Positions 19,520 through 27,566 of a DNA stretch of 64,000 nt are shown here, piece after piece. The DNA is from AP-15 sp963818695 (GTDB lineage: Bacteria > Pseudomonadota > Alphaproteobacteria > ATCC43930 > CGMCC-115725). The notes beneath the pieces were generated by a model, which did no database searches, had not been told where the DNA came from, and worked only from the letters and a program-made list of their open reading frames with translations. Made by a program: the position numbers and the translations under genes. Location of the stretch: assembly GCA_963818695.1 (NCBI GenBank), contig CAWFTG010000009.1:682001-746000 (forward strand). Reading direction: 5' to 3'. Position 1 is the stretch's first letter; every line of letters starts with the position of its first letter.

Positions 19520-20053
19520 ATGTCACGTGTCGGCAAGCATCCCGTCGCAGTGCCGAGCGGGGTCGAGGTGCAGATGTCGGGGCAGATCCTGAGTGCCAAG
19601 GGCAGTCTGGGCACGTTGCGGCTCGTCGTCAGCAACGAGGTCACCGCTGCCATCGCCGATGGCGCGGTCACGATCGCGCCGAAGAACGACACGAAACATG
19701 CCCGAGCGATGTGGGGTACGACCCGGGCGTTGGTGAACAACATGATCACCGGAGTTGCGAAAGGCTTTTCGGTCACCTTGGAAATCAATGGCGTCGGCTA
19801 CCGCGCCGCGGTGCAGGGCAGCACGCTCAATCTGCAGCTCGGCTATAGTCACGAGATCGCCTACCCGATCCCCAGTGACGTCAAGATCGTGTGCGAAAGG
19901 CCGACCCTGATCAACATCAGTGGCGCCGACCGCCAACGCGTCGGCCAGATCGCGGCTGAGATTCGCGCCTATCGCCCGCCGGAGCCCTATAAGGGCAAGG
20001 GGATCAAATATTCGACCGAGACGGTCCGCCGCAAGGAAGGCAAGAAGAAGTAG
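19520..20053 (+). CDS. rplF: 50S ribosomal protein L6
   Basis: Protein near the factor-binding site of the large subunit. It has 177 residues, with two L6 repeats; MSRVGKHPVAVPSGVEV starts it and EPYKGKGIKYSTE near the end is the family signature. It lies 8 bases after rpsH. Confidence 0.97.
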   Translation: MSRVGKHPVAVPSGVEVQMSGQILSAKGSLGTLRLVVSNEVTAAIADGAVTIAPKNDTKHARAMWGTTRALVNNMITGVAKGFSVTLEINGVGYRAAVQGSTLNLQLGYSHEIAYPIPSDVKIVCERPTLINISGADRQRVGQIAAEIRAYRPPEPYKGKGIKYSTETVRRKEGKKK

Positions 20054-20057
20054 ACGG

Positions 20058-20423
20058 ATGTCCGAGAAAGCCAAAGCCCTCTTTTTGCGCCGGCGGCAGC
20101 GCGTCCGGCGCAATTTGCGCCGCGCCGCGAACAACCGGCCGCGCCTCTCGGTGTTTCGCTCCTCCAAGCATATCTACGCGCAAGTCATCGACGACACGAC
20201 AGGACGCACTCTGGCGGCCGCCTCGACTCTCGACGGCGGGCTGAAGACCGGCCTCAAAACCGGCGCCGACATTGCTGCGGCGAGCGCCGTCGGCAAGCTG
20301 GTGGCCGAGAGAGCCAAGGCGGCCGGAATCGCGCAGGTCGTCTTCGATCGCGGCGCTTATCTGTTTCACGGCCGGGTCAAAGCCTTGGCCGATGCCGCCC
20401 GCGAGGGCGGTCTCGATTTCTGA
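20058..20423 (+). CDS. rplR: 50S ribosomal protein L18
   Basis: 5S rRNA-binding protein. It has 121 residues from ATG 20058 (MSEKAKALFLRRRQRVRR), directly after rplF. The core RLSVFRSSKHIYAQVIDD and the FDRGAYLFHGRVKALADAAR end are typical. The upstream in-frame extension overlaps rplF and is not used. Confidence 0.97.
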   Translation: MSEKAKALFLRRRQRVRRNLRRAANNRPRLSVFRSSKHIYAQVIDDTTGRTLAAASTLDGGLKTGLKTGADIAAASAVGKLVAERAKAAGIAQVVFDRGAYLFHGRVKALADAAREGGLDF

Positions 20424-20433
20424 AGGGATCGGC

Positions 20434-21021
20434 ATGGCACGCACACAGGCACGCACCCAAGGCGACCGGCGCGGACGCGACGGCGACCGGCAAGGGCGCG
20501 AGCGCGAGGACAGCGAGTTCACCGAGAAGCTGGTCAACATAAATCGTGTCGCCAAGGTCGTGAAGGGCGGCCGACGCTTCGGCTTCGCCGCGCTGGTCGT
20601 GGTGGGCGACCGTAAGGGTCGGGTCGGGTATGGTTCGGGCAAGGCCAGGGAGGTGCCGGAAGCCATTCGCAAGGCCACCGAGCAGGCGCGGCGCGGCATG
20701 ATCCGCGTGCCGTTGCGCGAGGGCCGCACGCTGCATCACGACATCGTCAGCAGCTATGGCGCCGGCCATGTAGTCGTGCGCGCCGCCAAGGCGGGGACCG
20801 GGATCATCGCCGGCGGCCCGATGCGCGCGATCTTCGAGGCACTCGGGGTGCATGACGTGGTGGCCAAATCGATCGGCAGTCCAAACCCGCACAACATGAT
20901 CAAGGCGACTTTTGTCGCCTTGGGCCGGGCAACCAGCCCGCGTGCGGTCGCGGCGCGGCGCGGCAAAAAGGTCGGCGAAATCCTCGGCCGTCGCGATGCC
21001 GAACCTCGCGAGAACGCGTGA
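20434..21021 (+). CDS. rpsE: 30S ribosomal protein S5
   Basis: Decoding-fidelity protein at the mRNA entry. It has 195 residues from ATG 20434; the first about 25 residues (RTQGDRRGRDGDRQGRERE) are a charged arginine-rich extension. The S5 domain follows (FGFAALVVVGDRKGRVGYG...KAREVPEAIRKA). The spectinomycin loop region looks standard. Its stop touches the rpmD start. Confidence 0.97.
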   Translation: MARTQARTQGDRRGRDGDRQGREREDSEFTEKLVNINRVAKVVKGGRRFGFAALVVVGDRKGRVGYGSGKAREVPEAIRKATEQARRGMIRVPLREGRTLHHDIVSSYGAGHVVVRAAKAGTGIIAGGPMRAIFEALGVHDVVAKSIGSPNPHNMIKATFVALGRATSPRAVAARRGKKVGEILGRRDAEPRENA

Positions 21022-21212
21022 TGGAGGGCAAGAGGACGGTCACGGTCGAGCAACTCGGAAGTCCGATCGGGCGAAAGCCGGACCAGGAAGCGACACTCAA
21101 GGGTCTCGGGTTGAACAGGCGGCATCGTCGGCGCGTTCTCGAAGACACGCCCGCGGTTCGGGGTATGATCAACAAGGTGAAACACCTCGTTCGGGTGGTG
21201 GAAGAGGAGTAA
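21021..21212 (+). CDS. rpmD: 50S ribosomal protein L30
   Basis: Small L30/L7 family protein. It has 63 residues from ATG 21021, overlapping the rpsE stop by one base; a GTG one codon upstream is also in frame. QLGSPIGRKPDQEATLKGLGL is the signature helix-loop, read across residues 9-29. A 179-base gap with a palindromic repeat separates it from rplO. Confidence 0.94.
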   Translation: MEGKRTVTVEQLGSPIGRKPDQEATLKGLGLNRRHRRRVLEDTPAVRGMINKVKHLVRVVEEE

Positions 21213-21218
21213 GGGTTA

Positions 21219-21356
21219 CCCTCACCCACCACGCCCTGCGAGCTTGGTCCCCCCTCTCCCGCGATGCGGGAGAGGAGCTTCGAGCTGAAGCCTGCTGTGG
21301 AGCCGCTCTCCCGCATTGCGGGAGAGGGGGCCGAGCGGAGTGAGGCGGGTGAGGGG
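21219..21356. repeat. Composite palindromic repeat inside the spc operon
   Basis: An outer inverted pair (CCCTCACCC at 21219-21227 and GGGTGAGGG at 21347-21355) encloses two strong hairpins: CCTCTCCCGC/GCGGGAGAGG (21253-21262, 21266-21275) and CTCTCCCGC/GCGGGAGAG (21306-21314, 21318-21326). Related units occur in uvrC (44339-44410) and at 61651-61680. Transcription must cross it to reach rplO, secY and adk. Confidence 0.85.
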
Positions 21357-21391
21357 TTCCCTGCTGGAAGATATGTCAGGAAGGCGAAGCG

Positions 21392-21895
21392 ATGAAGCTC
21401 AACGAGATCAGAGACAATCCGGGGGCGCATTACCGCGCTAAGCGGGTCGGGCGCGGCATCGGCTCGGGCAAGGGCAAGACCTCGGCACGCGGCGGCAAGG
21501 GCCAAACGGCGCGGACCGGCGTGGCATTGAACGGATTCGAAGGGGGCCAGACGCCGTTGCATCGCCGGCTGCCGAAGCGCGGCTTCAACAACAAGATTTT
21601 CCGCAAAGATATTAAGATCGTGAATCTTGGACGACTGCAGGCGGCGCTCGACAGTGGTAAACTGAGGGCCGATGGCACACTCGACGGCGCGGCGCTCGTT
21701 TCGTCGGGGCTGTTGCGGCGGCTCGGTGACGGCGTTCGGCTGTTGGCCAAGGGCGAGTTGCGCACGGCGATTACGATCGAGGTCGCCGGTGCCTCCGAGG
21801 CAGCAGTTGCCGCGGTCGAGAAGGCCGGAGGCAAGGTCATCCTCCCTACCGGCCGAGCGAAGGAACAGAAGCCGGAGGACACCGCCCCGGCCTAG
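21392..21895 (+). CDS. rplO: 50S ribosomal protein L15
   Basis: Late-assembly protein of the large subunit. It has 167 residues with a glycine/arginine-rich N-terminus (RVGRGIGSGKGKTSARGGKG) and the conserved FEGGQTPLHRRLPKRGF. AGGCGAAG precedes the ATG. secY follows after 42 bases. Confidence 0.97.
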   Translation: MKLNEIRDNPGAHYRAKRVGRGIGSGKGKTSARGGKGQTARTGVALNGFEGGQTPLHRRLPKRGFNNKIFRKDIKIVNLGRLQAALDSGKLRADGTLDGAALVSSGLLRRLGDGVRLLAKGELRTAITIEVAGASEAAVAAVEKAGGKVILPTGRAKEQKPEDTAPA

Positions 21896-21937
21896 ATCGG
21901 CGGCGCCGCTCCGGGCTATTTGGTAAGGGAATGGTAA

Positions 21938-23281
21938 ATGGCGTCAGCCGCCGAACAACTCGCTTCGAGCATAAATTTCTCGGCCTTCTCCAAGGCAACC
22001 GAGCTCAAGAGCCGGATCTGGTTCACTCTCGGCGCCTTGGTGATTTACCGGCTCGGCACATACATCCCGATCCCCGGGATCGACCCGGCGATCCTGCAGG
22101 ACGTGTTCTCGCGCAATGCCGGCGGCATTCTCGGCATGTTCGACATGTTCTCGGGCGGCGCGCTCGGGCGAATGACCATTTTTGCCTTGAACATCATGCC
22201 GTACATATCGGCGTCGATCATAATCCAGCTCTTGACCGCGGTGTCCCCGACACTCGAAGCGCTGAAGAAGGAAGGAGAGAGCGGGCGGAAAAAGCTTAAC
22301 CAGTACACACGCCTCGGCACCGTCCTGTTGGCGGCGGTCCAGTCCTACGGGATCGCCGTCGGGCTCGAAGGCATGCGCGCCGGGGCGCAGTCGGCGGTGC
22401 TCGATCCCGGTCTATTCTTCCGATTGGTTACGGTCGTGACGTTGACGAGCGGCACGGTCTTTCTGATGTGGCTCGGCGAGCAGATCACGGCGCGGGGGGT
22501 CGGCAACGGCATCTCCCTGATCATCATGGCCGGTATCGTTGCAAACCTTCCACACGCACTCGCTTCAACACTCGAACTCGGGCGAACCGGTGCGATCTCG
22601 CCCGTCTTCATCATCATTTTTCTGCTGATGTCGGTTGCGGTCGTCGCCTTCATCGTCTTCATGGAACGCGCGCAGCGTCGCATCCTCGTCCAGTACCCGA
22701 AGCGACAGATGGGCAACAAGATGTTCGGCGGCGACGCGTCCCACCTGCCGCTGAAAATCAACACCTCGGGCGTCATCCCGCCGATCTTCGCCTCCTCGCT
22801 GTTGCTGCTGCCGGCGACCGTGGCGAATTTCGAAGCCAACGGGCAGTTTGGCTGGATCAGCGAGATCACGGCCTACCTTGCACATGGGCGGCCGCTCTAT
22901 ATGGCGCTCTATGTCGGCCTGATCGTCTTCTTCTGCTTCTTCTATACGGCAATCGTGTTCAACCCCGAGGAGACTGCGGACAATCTGCGGAAATATGGCG
23001 GGTTCATTCCCGGGATCCGGCCTGGGAAGAATACCGCTGATTATCTGGACTACATCCTGACCCGATTGACCGTCGTCGGGGCTGCCTATCTCGCGGCAGT
23101 GTGCATCCTGCCCGAGATCCTGATCTCGGAATACTCGGTTCCGTTCTATTTCGGCGGAACCAGTCTGTTGATCGTGGTCAGCGTCACGATGGATACAGTT
23201 GCGCAAATCCACTCGCACCTGCTCGCCCATCAATATGAAGGTCTGATCCGGAAGGCGAAGCTGCGGGGGCGCCGCGGATGA
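21938..23281 (+). CDS. secY: Protein translocase subunit SecY
   Basis: Channel subunit of the SecYEG translocon in the inner membrane. It has 447 residues with about ten hydrophobic segments. IDPAILQDVFSRNAGG lies in the first periplasmic loop, MPYISASIIIQLL forms transmembrane segment 2, and GNGISLIIMAGIV and NLRKYGGFIPGIRPG are signatures. Its TGA overlaps the adk start (ATGA). Confidence 0.97.
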   Translation: MASAAEQLASSINFSAFSKATELKSRIWFTLGALVIYRLGTYIPIPGIDPAILQDVFSRNAGGILGMFDMFSGGALGRMTIFALNIMPYISASIIIQLLTAVSPTLEALKKEGESGRKKLNQYTRLGTVLLAAVQSYGIAVGLEGMRAGAQSAVLDPGLFFRLVTVVTLTSGTVFLMWLGEQITARGVGNGISLIIMAGIVANLPHALASTLELGRTGAISPVFIIIFLLMSVAVVAFIVFMERAQRRILVQYPKRQMGNKMFGGDASHLPLKINTSGVIPPIFASSLLLLPATVANFEANGQFGWISEITAYLAHGRPLYMALYVGLIVFFCFFYTAIVFNPEETADNLRKYGGFIPGIRPGKNTADYLDYILTRLTVVGAAYLAAVCILPEILISEYSVPFYFGGTSLLIVVSVTMDTVAQIHSHLLAHQYEGLIRKAKLRGRRG

Positions 23282-23922
23282 AAATCATTCTGCTGGGGCC
23301 GCCGGGCTCGGGGAAGGGCACCCAGGCGAAGCGGATCGAGCAGACCTACGGCATCGTCCAGCTATCCACCGGCGACATGCTGCGCGCGACGACCGCCTCC
23401 GACACCGAGTTCGGCCGCCGCGTCAAAGCCATCATGGATTCCGGACAGTTGGTGCCCGACGATATCATCGTCGAGATGATCGACCAGCGTATCCGGCAGC
23501 CTGATTGTAGCCGAGGCTTTATTCTCGACGGGTTTCCCCGCAACGTGCCGCAGGCGGAGGCGCTCGACGCGCTGCTCGCCGAGCATCATCTGAAGCTCGA
23601 CCATGTGATCTTGCTCGACGTCGACGAGGCCGCGCTGGTGGATCGGCTGTCGGGGCGGTTCACCTGTGCCCAGTGCGGCGCGAGCTATCACGAGCGGTAT
23701 AACCGGCCGAGCGTCGAAGGGATCTGCGACGTCTGCGGCAGCAGCGAATTCGTCTGCCGCGCCGACGATAGGCCCGAGGCGGTCAAGGCCCGTTTCGAGG
23801 TCTATCACCGTCAGACCGCGCCGATCCTCCCCTATTACCGCGATCGCGGCATTCTGCGCCGGGTCGACGGCATGGCCGCCATCGACGAGGTAACGCGAGA
23901 GATCGACAAGATTCTCGGGTGA
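23278..23922 (+). CDS. adk: Adenylate kinase, zinc-type lid
   Basis: Converts ATP and AMP to two ADP in the cytoplasm. It has 214 residues, with P-loop GPPGSGKGTQAKR at residues 7-19 and DGFPRNVPQAE for nucleotide binding. The LID carries a four-cysteine site (CAQCG...CDVCG), typical of zinc-binding adenylate kinases. secY-adk is normally followed by rpsM in alphaproteobacteria; here two metabolic genes come first. Confidence 0.96.
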   Translation: MKIILLGPPGSGKGTQAKRIEQTYGIVQLSTGDMLRATTASDTEFGRRVKAIMDSGQLVPDDIIVEMIDQRIRQPDCSRGFILDGFPRNVPQAEALDALLAEHHLKLDHVILLDVDEAALVDRLSGRFTCAQCGASYHERYNRPSVEGICDVCGSSEFVCRADDRPEAVKARFEVYHRQTAPILPYYRDRGILRRVDGMAAIDEVTREIDKILG

Positions 23923-23949
23923 GCCGCCAACGATCTTAGTGGGGTCGGA

Positions 23950-25020
23950 ATGATCGAGCCTTACACCGCCGTGGGGTTGATCCCGAGCTTCTGGGGCATT
24001 CGCCGCCGGCAGGACATCGAGAAGAATCTGGAGCACCTGGAAAGCCTGACAAAGGCAGCATTTTGGTTGTCCAACTTGGACATTCCGGTCCGCCTGATCG
24101 CCATTCCCGAGGGTGCGCTGCAGGGGTTCAACGACGAGGTGCTCGATGTCGATCACGCCGAGTTTGCGCGCACCTGCGCGATCGACATCCCCGGTCCCGA
24201 AACCGACCGGCTTGGCCGGCTGGCGCGCGAATGGGGCGTGTTCATCATGGCGCAGGCCAAGGCGCGTCACGAAGACTGGCCCGATCGCTTCTTCAACATC
24301 GGCTTTGTCATCGATCCGGATGGCGCCGTCATCTTGAAGCATTACAAGATCTCAGCGCTCTTGCCGTGCGAGCGCTCGATCTCGCCGCACGATCTATTCG
24401 ACTGGTGGGTCGAGAAGTACGGCCGCACTCTGCAGGCGTTCTGGCCGGTCGCCGACACCGCGATCGGGCGGCTCGGGATCATGATGGCGATGGAGGGCAA
24501 CTACCCCGAGAACGGCCGCGGTCTCGCTCTCAACGGCGCCGAGGTGGTCTATCGCGCCTCGCTCCCCGCGCCGTTCGCGCAGAATGATTTCTTCGAGATC
24601 TCAAACCGAGCGCGGGCCCTCGAAAACAACATGTACGTCGTCGCGCCCAATATCAGCGGATATTACCTTTATCCTGACAGCGAGCACCCAATTGATGCGG
24701 TAGGCGGACAGTCGATGATCGTGGATCACCGGGGCGCCATCGTCGGCAAACAGCTCTTTTCCAACGGCTCAACGTTCGTTGCCGGCGTCATCAATATCGA
24801 GGCCCTGCGGCATCACCGCCAGTCGGCGCAGGTGACCAATTGGCCCAAGGATATCCGCGCCGAGCTGGCCCAGATCATCTACGAGCAGCCGATCTATCCG
24901 AAGAACCTCTATCTCGACAAAATCCCCGGCCGGCATGCCGAGTACAAGCGAGAGGTGATCGACCAGCAGGTCCGGCTGATGCAGGAACGCGGCATCTGGA
25001 AGCCGCCGGCAAGCGGTTAA
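23950..25020 (+). CDS. Nitrilase-fold protein lacking the catalytic cysteine
   Basis: A 356-residue member of the carbon-nitrogen hydrolase superfamily, closest in motif layout to aliphatic amidases and formamidases. The catalytic glutamate (E54 in IAIPEGAL) and lysine (K133 in HYKIS) are present. The nucleophile motif, normally ICxDGNYPE, reads MMAMEGNYPE, so the cysteine position is Ala180 (GCG at 24487-24489). The fold continues normally (GAEVVYRASL, RALENNMYVV). As known for this superfamily, loss of the cysteine abolishes amide hydrolysis; a binding or regulatory role is inference. It lies 27 bases after adk and upstream of trpB2. Confidence 0.85.
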   Translation: MIEPYTAVGLIPSFWGIRRRQDIEKNLEHLESLTKAAFWLSNLDIPVRLIAIPEGALQGFNDEVLDVDHAEFARTCAIDIPGPETDRLGRLAREWGVFIMAQAKARHEDWPDRFFNIGFVIDPDGAVILKHYKISALLPCERSISPHDLFDWWVEKYGRTLQAFWPVADTAIGRLGIMMAMEGNYPENGRGLALNGAEVVYRASLPAPFAQNDFFEISNRARALENNMYVVAPNISGYYLYPDSEHPIDAVGGQSMIVDHRGAIVGKQLFSNGSTFVAGVINIEALRHHRQSAQVTNWPKDIRAELAQIIYEQPIYPKNLYLDKIPGRHAEYKREVIDQQVRLMQERGIWKPPASG

Positions 25021-25038
25021 GACAGCCGCATCCACACC

Positions 25039-25111
25039 GTCATTCCCGCGAAAGCGGGAATCCAGAGCCGCAGAACTGTTGCCCCTGGCCTCCCGCTTTC
25101 GAAAGGGTGAC
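25039..25111. repeat. REP/BIME-type palindromic repeat
   Basis: Same unit as at 3475-3553. The left half is GTCATTCCCGCGAAAGCGGG followed by AATCCAG; the right half, reverse-complemented, is a degraded copy of it. It lies between the nitrilase-like gene and trpB2. The left copy is closer to a perfect palindrome than in the rpoBC copy. Confidence 0.85.
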
Positions 25112-25142
25112 GGATCATAAGCGTATTTGATTGGGGAGAGCG

Positions 25143-26510
25143 ATGTCCGATAAGTTGAAATACCTGCTCGCAGAAAGCCGGCTGCCGAAGGAGTGGTACA
25201 ACATCGTTGCAGATCTGCCGCGTCCGCCAGACCCGGTGCTGCACCCCGGCACCTTGCAGCCGGTCGCGCCCGCGGATCTGGAGCCGCTGTTTCCGATAGC
25301 GCTGATCGCACAGGAAGTGGCCACGGAGCGGACGATCGAAATTCCCAAGCCGGTTCGCGAGGTCTACCGGCAGTGGCGCCCGTCGCCGCTCTACCGCGCC
25401 CGACGGCTGGAGCGCGCGCTCGATACTCCGGCAAGGATTTATTACAAATACGAGGGCGTCAGCCCGGCCGGAAGCCACAAGCCGAATACCGCCGTCGCGC
25501 AGGCGTTCTACAACAAGGAGGCCGGCGTCAGACGGCTCACGACCGAGACCGGCGCCGGCCAATGGGGTTCGGCGCTGGCCTTTGCCGGCGCCTTGTTCGG
25601 GCTTGAGGTGCGCGTCTACATGGTGCGCGTAAGTTTCGAGCAGAAACCCTACCGCAAGGCGCTGATGGAGGCCTGGGGAGCGCAATGTGTGGCGAGTCCG
25701 AGCGGCGACACCAACGCCGGGCGGCAAATCCTTGCGGAGCATCCGAATTCACCGGGCAGCTTGGGGATGGCCATCAGCGAGGCGGTTGAAGTTGCCGCGC
25801 AGCACGCCGACACCAAATACGCCCTCGGCAGCGTCCTCAATCACGTATTGCTGCACCAGACCGTCATCGGCCAGGAAGCGATCGCGCAGCTCGAGATGGC
25901 CGGCGACTATCCCGACATCATCGTCGGCTGCACCGGGGGCGGCAGCAATTTCGCCGGCATCGCCTTCCCGTTTATCGGCGCGGGCCTGCGCGGCGGGCCG
26001 AGGCCGCGCGTCATCGCCTGCGAGCCCTCTGCCTGCCCGAGCCTGACACGCGGCAAGTACGCGTATGATTTCGGCGACACGGGGCATCTGACGCCGCTTG
26101 TCAAGATGCACACGCTCGGCTCGACCTTTGTGCCGCCGGGCTTCCATGCCGGCGGGCTGCGGTACCATGGGATGGCTCCGCTGGTGAGCCTCCTGCAGGA
26201 GCTCGGGCTCATCCAATCCCGCGCTTTCACGCAATCGAGTTGCTTCGAAGCCGGCATCCAGTTTGCGCGCACCGAAGGCATCCTGCCGGCGCCGGAAGCC
26301 AACCATGCGGTTCGCGGCGCGATCGAGGAGGCACTGCGCTGCAAGGCGGAAGGGGTCTCGCGCACGATCCTGTTCAACCTATGTGGTCACGGTCACTTCG
26401 ACATGCAGGCCTACATCGATTTCCAGACCGGCAAGCTCGAGGACAAGGCCTATGACGAAGCGGAACTCGACGCCGCATTCGCCAACCTGCCGCGGGTCGC
26501 CGCCGAATAG
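25143..26510 (+). CDS. trpB2: Tryptophan synthase beta chain, type 2 (TrpB2)
   Basis: PLP enzyme of the TrpB2 group, which makes tryptophan from indole (or phosphoserine) and serine, usually without TrpA. It has 455 residues from ATG 25143; GGGGAGAG at 25132-25139 fits this start. K113 in SPAGSHKPNTA is the PLP lysine, ETGAGQWGSALAFAG is the substrate loop, and CTGGGSNFAG binds phosphate. The N-terminal extension and lack of a paired trpA fit the type 2 group. Its place inside the ribosomal cluster is unusual. A terminator before rpsM is not visible. Confidence 0.93.
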   Translation: MSDKLKYLLAESRLPKEWYNIVADLPRPPDPVLHPGTLQPVAPADLEPLFPIALIAQEVATERTIEIPKPVREVYRQWRPSPLYRARRLERALDTPARIYYKYEGVSPAGSHKPNTAVAQAFYNKEAGVRRLTTETGAGQWGSALAFAGALFGLEVRVYMVRVSFEQKPYRKALMEAWGAQCVASPSGDTNAGRQILAEHPNSPGSLGMAISEAVEVAAQHADTKYALGSVLNHVLLHQTVIGQEAIAQLEMAGDYPDIIVGCTGGGSNFAGIAFPFIGAGLRGGPRPRVIACEPSACPSLTRGKYAYDFGDTGHLTPLVKMHTLGSTFVPPGFHAGGLRYHGMAPLVSLLQELGLIQSRAFTQSSCFEAGIQFARTEGILPAPEANHAVRGAIEEALRCKAEGVSRTILFNLCGHGHFDMQAYIDFQTGKLEDKAYDEAELDAAFANLPRVAAE

Positions 26511-26641
26511 AGGCGTTCGGGTGGTCCGGGCGACCCTGAAGTACGGTTAGGGTTGACGTGAGTGCCTCGATGCTTATACTGCCTGCCCTTGCGAAAGTGC
26601 GAAGCAAGCCCACATCTTTGTTCTTTTGAGGAGAAGCGCGA

Positions 26642-27010
26642 GTGGCGCGGATCGCTGGCGTCAACATTCCTAATCAAAAGCGGGTCCCGATCGGGCTGAC
26701 CTACATCCACGGCATCGGGCGGACCAAGGCTCTTCAAATCTGCGGCCGGGTCGGCATTCCGATCGAGCGGCGCGTGCACGAGATGACCGATGACGAGGTT
26801 TTGCGCGTCCGCGAGCTGATCGACCGCGAATACACGGTCGAGGGCGACCTCCGGCGGCAGGTTGCGATGAACATCAAGCGATTGATGGATCTCGGCTGCT
26901 ACCGCGGACTGCGTCACCGCAAGGGGTTGCCGGTGCGGGGCCAGCGCACCCATACGAACGCGCGGACGCGCAAGGGTCCGGCCCGGCCGATCGCCGGCAA
27001 GAAGAAATAA
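26642..27010 (+). CDS. rpsM: 30S ribosomal protein S13, GTG start
   Basis: Head protein that contacts P-site tRNA and the large subunit. It has 122 residues; the GTG at 26642 gives MARIAGVNIPNQKRV, the fixed family N-terminus, with GGAG at 26630-26633. The C-terminal RGLRHRKGLPVRGQRTHTNA is conserved. It opens the alpha operon rpsM-rpsK-rpoA-rplQ; no rpsD or rpmJ is present here. Confidence 0.97.
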   Translation: MARIAGVNIPNQKRVPIGLTYIHGIGRTKALQICGRVGIPIERRVHEMTDDEVLRVRELIDREYTVEGDLRRQVAMNIKRLMDLGCYRGLRHRKGLPVRGQRTHTNARTRKGPARPIAGKKK

Positions 27011-27047
27011 CGGGCCACAACTCGAACCAACCGGCGGAAAGGAATAC

Positions 27048-27446
27048 ATGGCCAGAACGGCGGCAGCGGCGCCGCGGCTGCGCAGGCGCGAACGTAAGAA
27101 CATCACGTCCGGCACGGCCCATGTGAACGCCACGTTCAACAACACGATGATCACGATCACGGATGCCCAGGGCAATACGATCGCGTGGTCCTCGTCGGGC
27201 AGCCAGGGTTTCAAAGGTTCGCGAAAATCGACCCCTTACGCCGCGCAGGTCGCTGCCGAGGATGCCGGAAGGAAGGCCATGGAGCACGGCATGCGCACCC
27301 TCGACATCGAGGTCAAGGGGCCCGGTTCCGGGCGTGAATCCGCATTGCGCGCTCTGCAGGCGGTCGGCTTTGCAGTCACCTCGATTCGCGATGTGACGCC
27401 GATCCCCCATAATGGCTGCCGTCCGCCCAAGCGGCGTCGAGTTTGA
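27048..27446 (+). CDS. rpsK: 30S ribosomal protein S11
   Basis: Platform protein near the Shine-Dalgarno binding region. It has 132 residues, with HVNATFNNTMITITDAQGN and GSRKSTPYAAQVAAEDA. The C-terminus IPHNGCRPPKRRRV is invariant. A GC-rich hairpin follows before rpoA. Confidence 0.97.
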   Translation: MARTAAAAPRLRRRERKNITSGTAHVNATFNNTMITITDAQGNTIAWSSSGSQGFKGSRKSTPYAAQVAAEDAGRKAMEHGMRTLDIEVKGPGSGRESALRALQAVGFAVTSIRDVTPIPHNGCRPPKRRRV

Positions 27447-27457
27447 CGCGAGAAGCC

Positions 27458-27479
27458 AGCCCGCCGGTTGGGGCGGGCT
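27458..27479 (+). terminator. Hairpin between rpsK and rpoA
   Basis: A perfect 8-base stem (AGCCCGCC at 27458-27465, GGCGGGCT at 27472-27479) with a 6-base loop, followed only by TTAT. It could reduce readthrough or stabilise the rpsMK message, setting a different rpoA level. No promoter for rpoA was confidently found in the 120-base gap. Confidence 0.45.
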
Positions 27480-27566
27480 TATCGAGAGAACGCCGCGCGC
27501 CTCTTAGCGGCCGACCGATTGACGTTGCGGATGGAGATCCGCATTAAAACACCGAGGTAAGAACTC

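Noticed and set aside
21219..21356. CRISPR-like array
   Set aside because: There are only two hairpins, no regular spacers and no cas genes; it fits a REP-type element.
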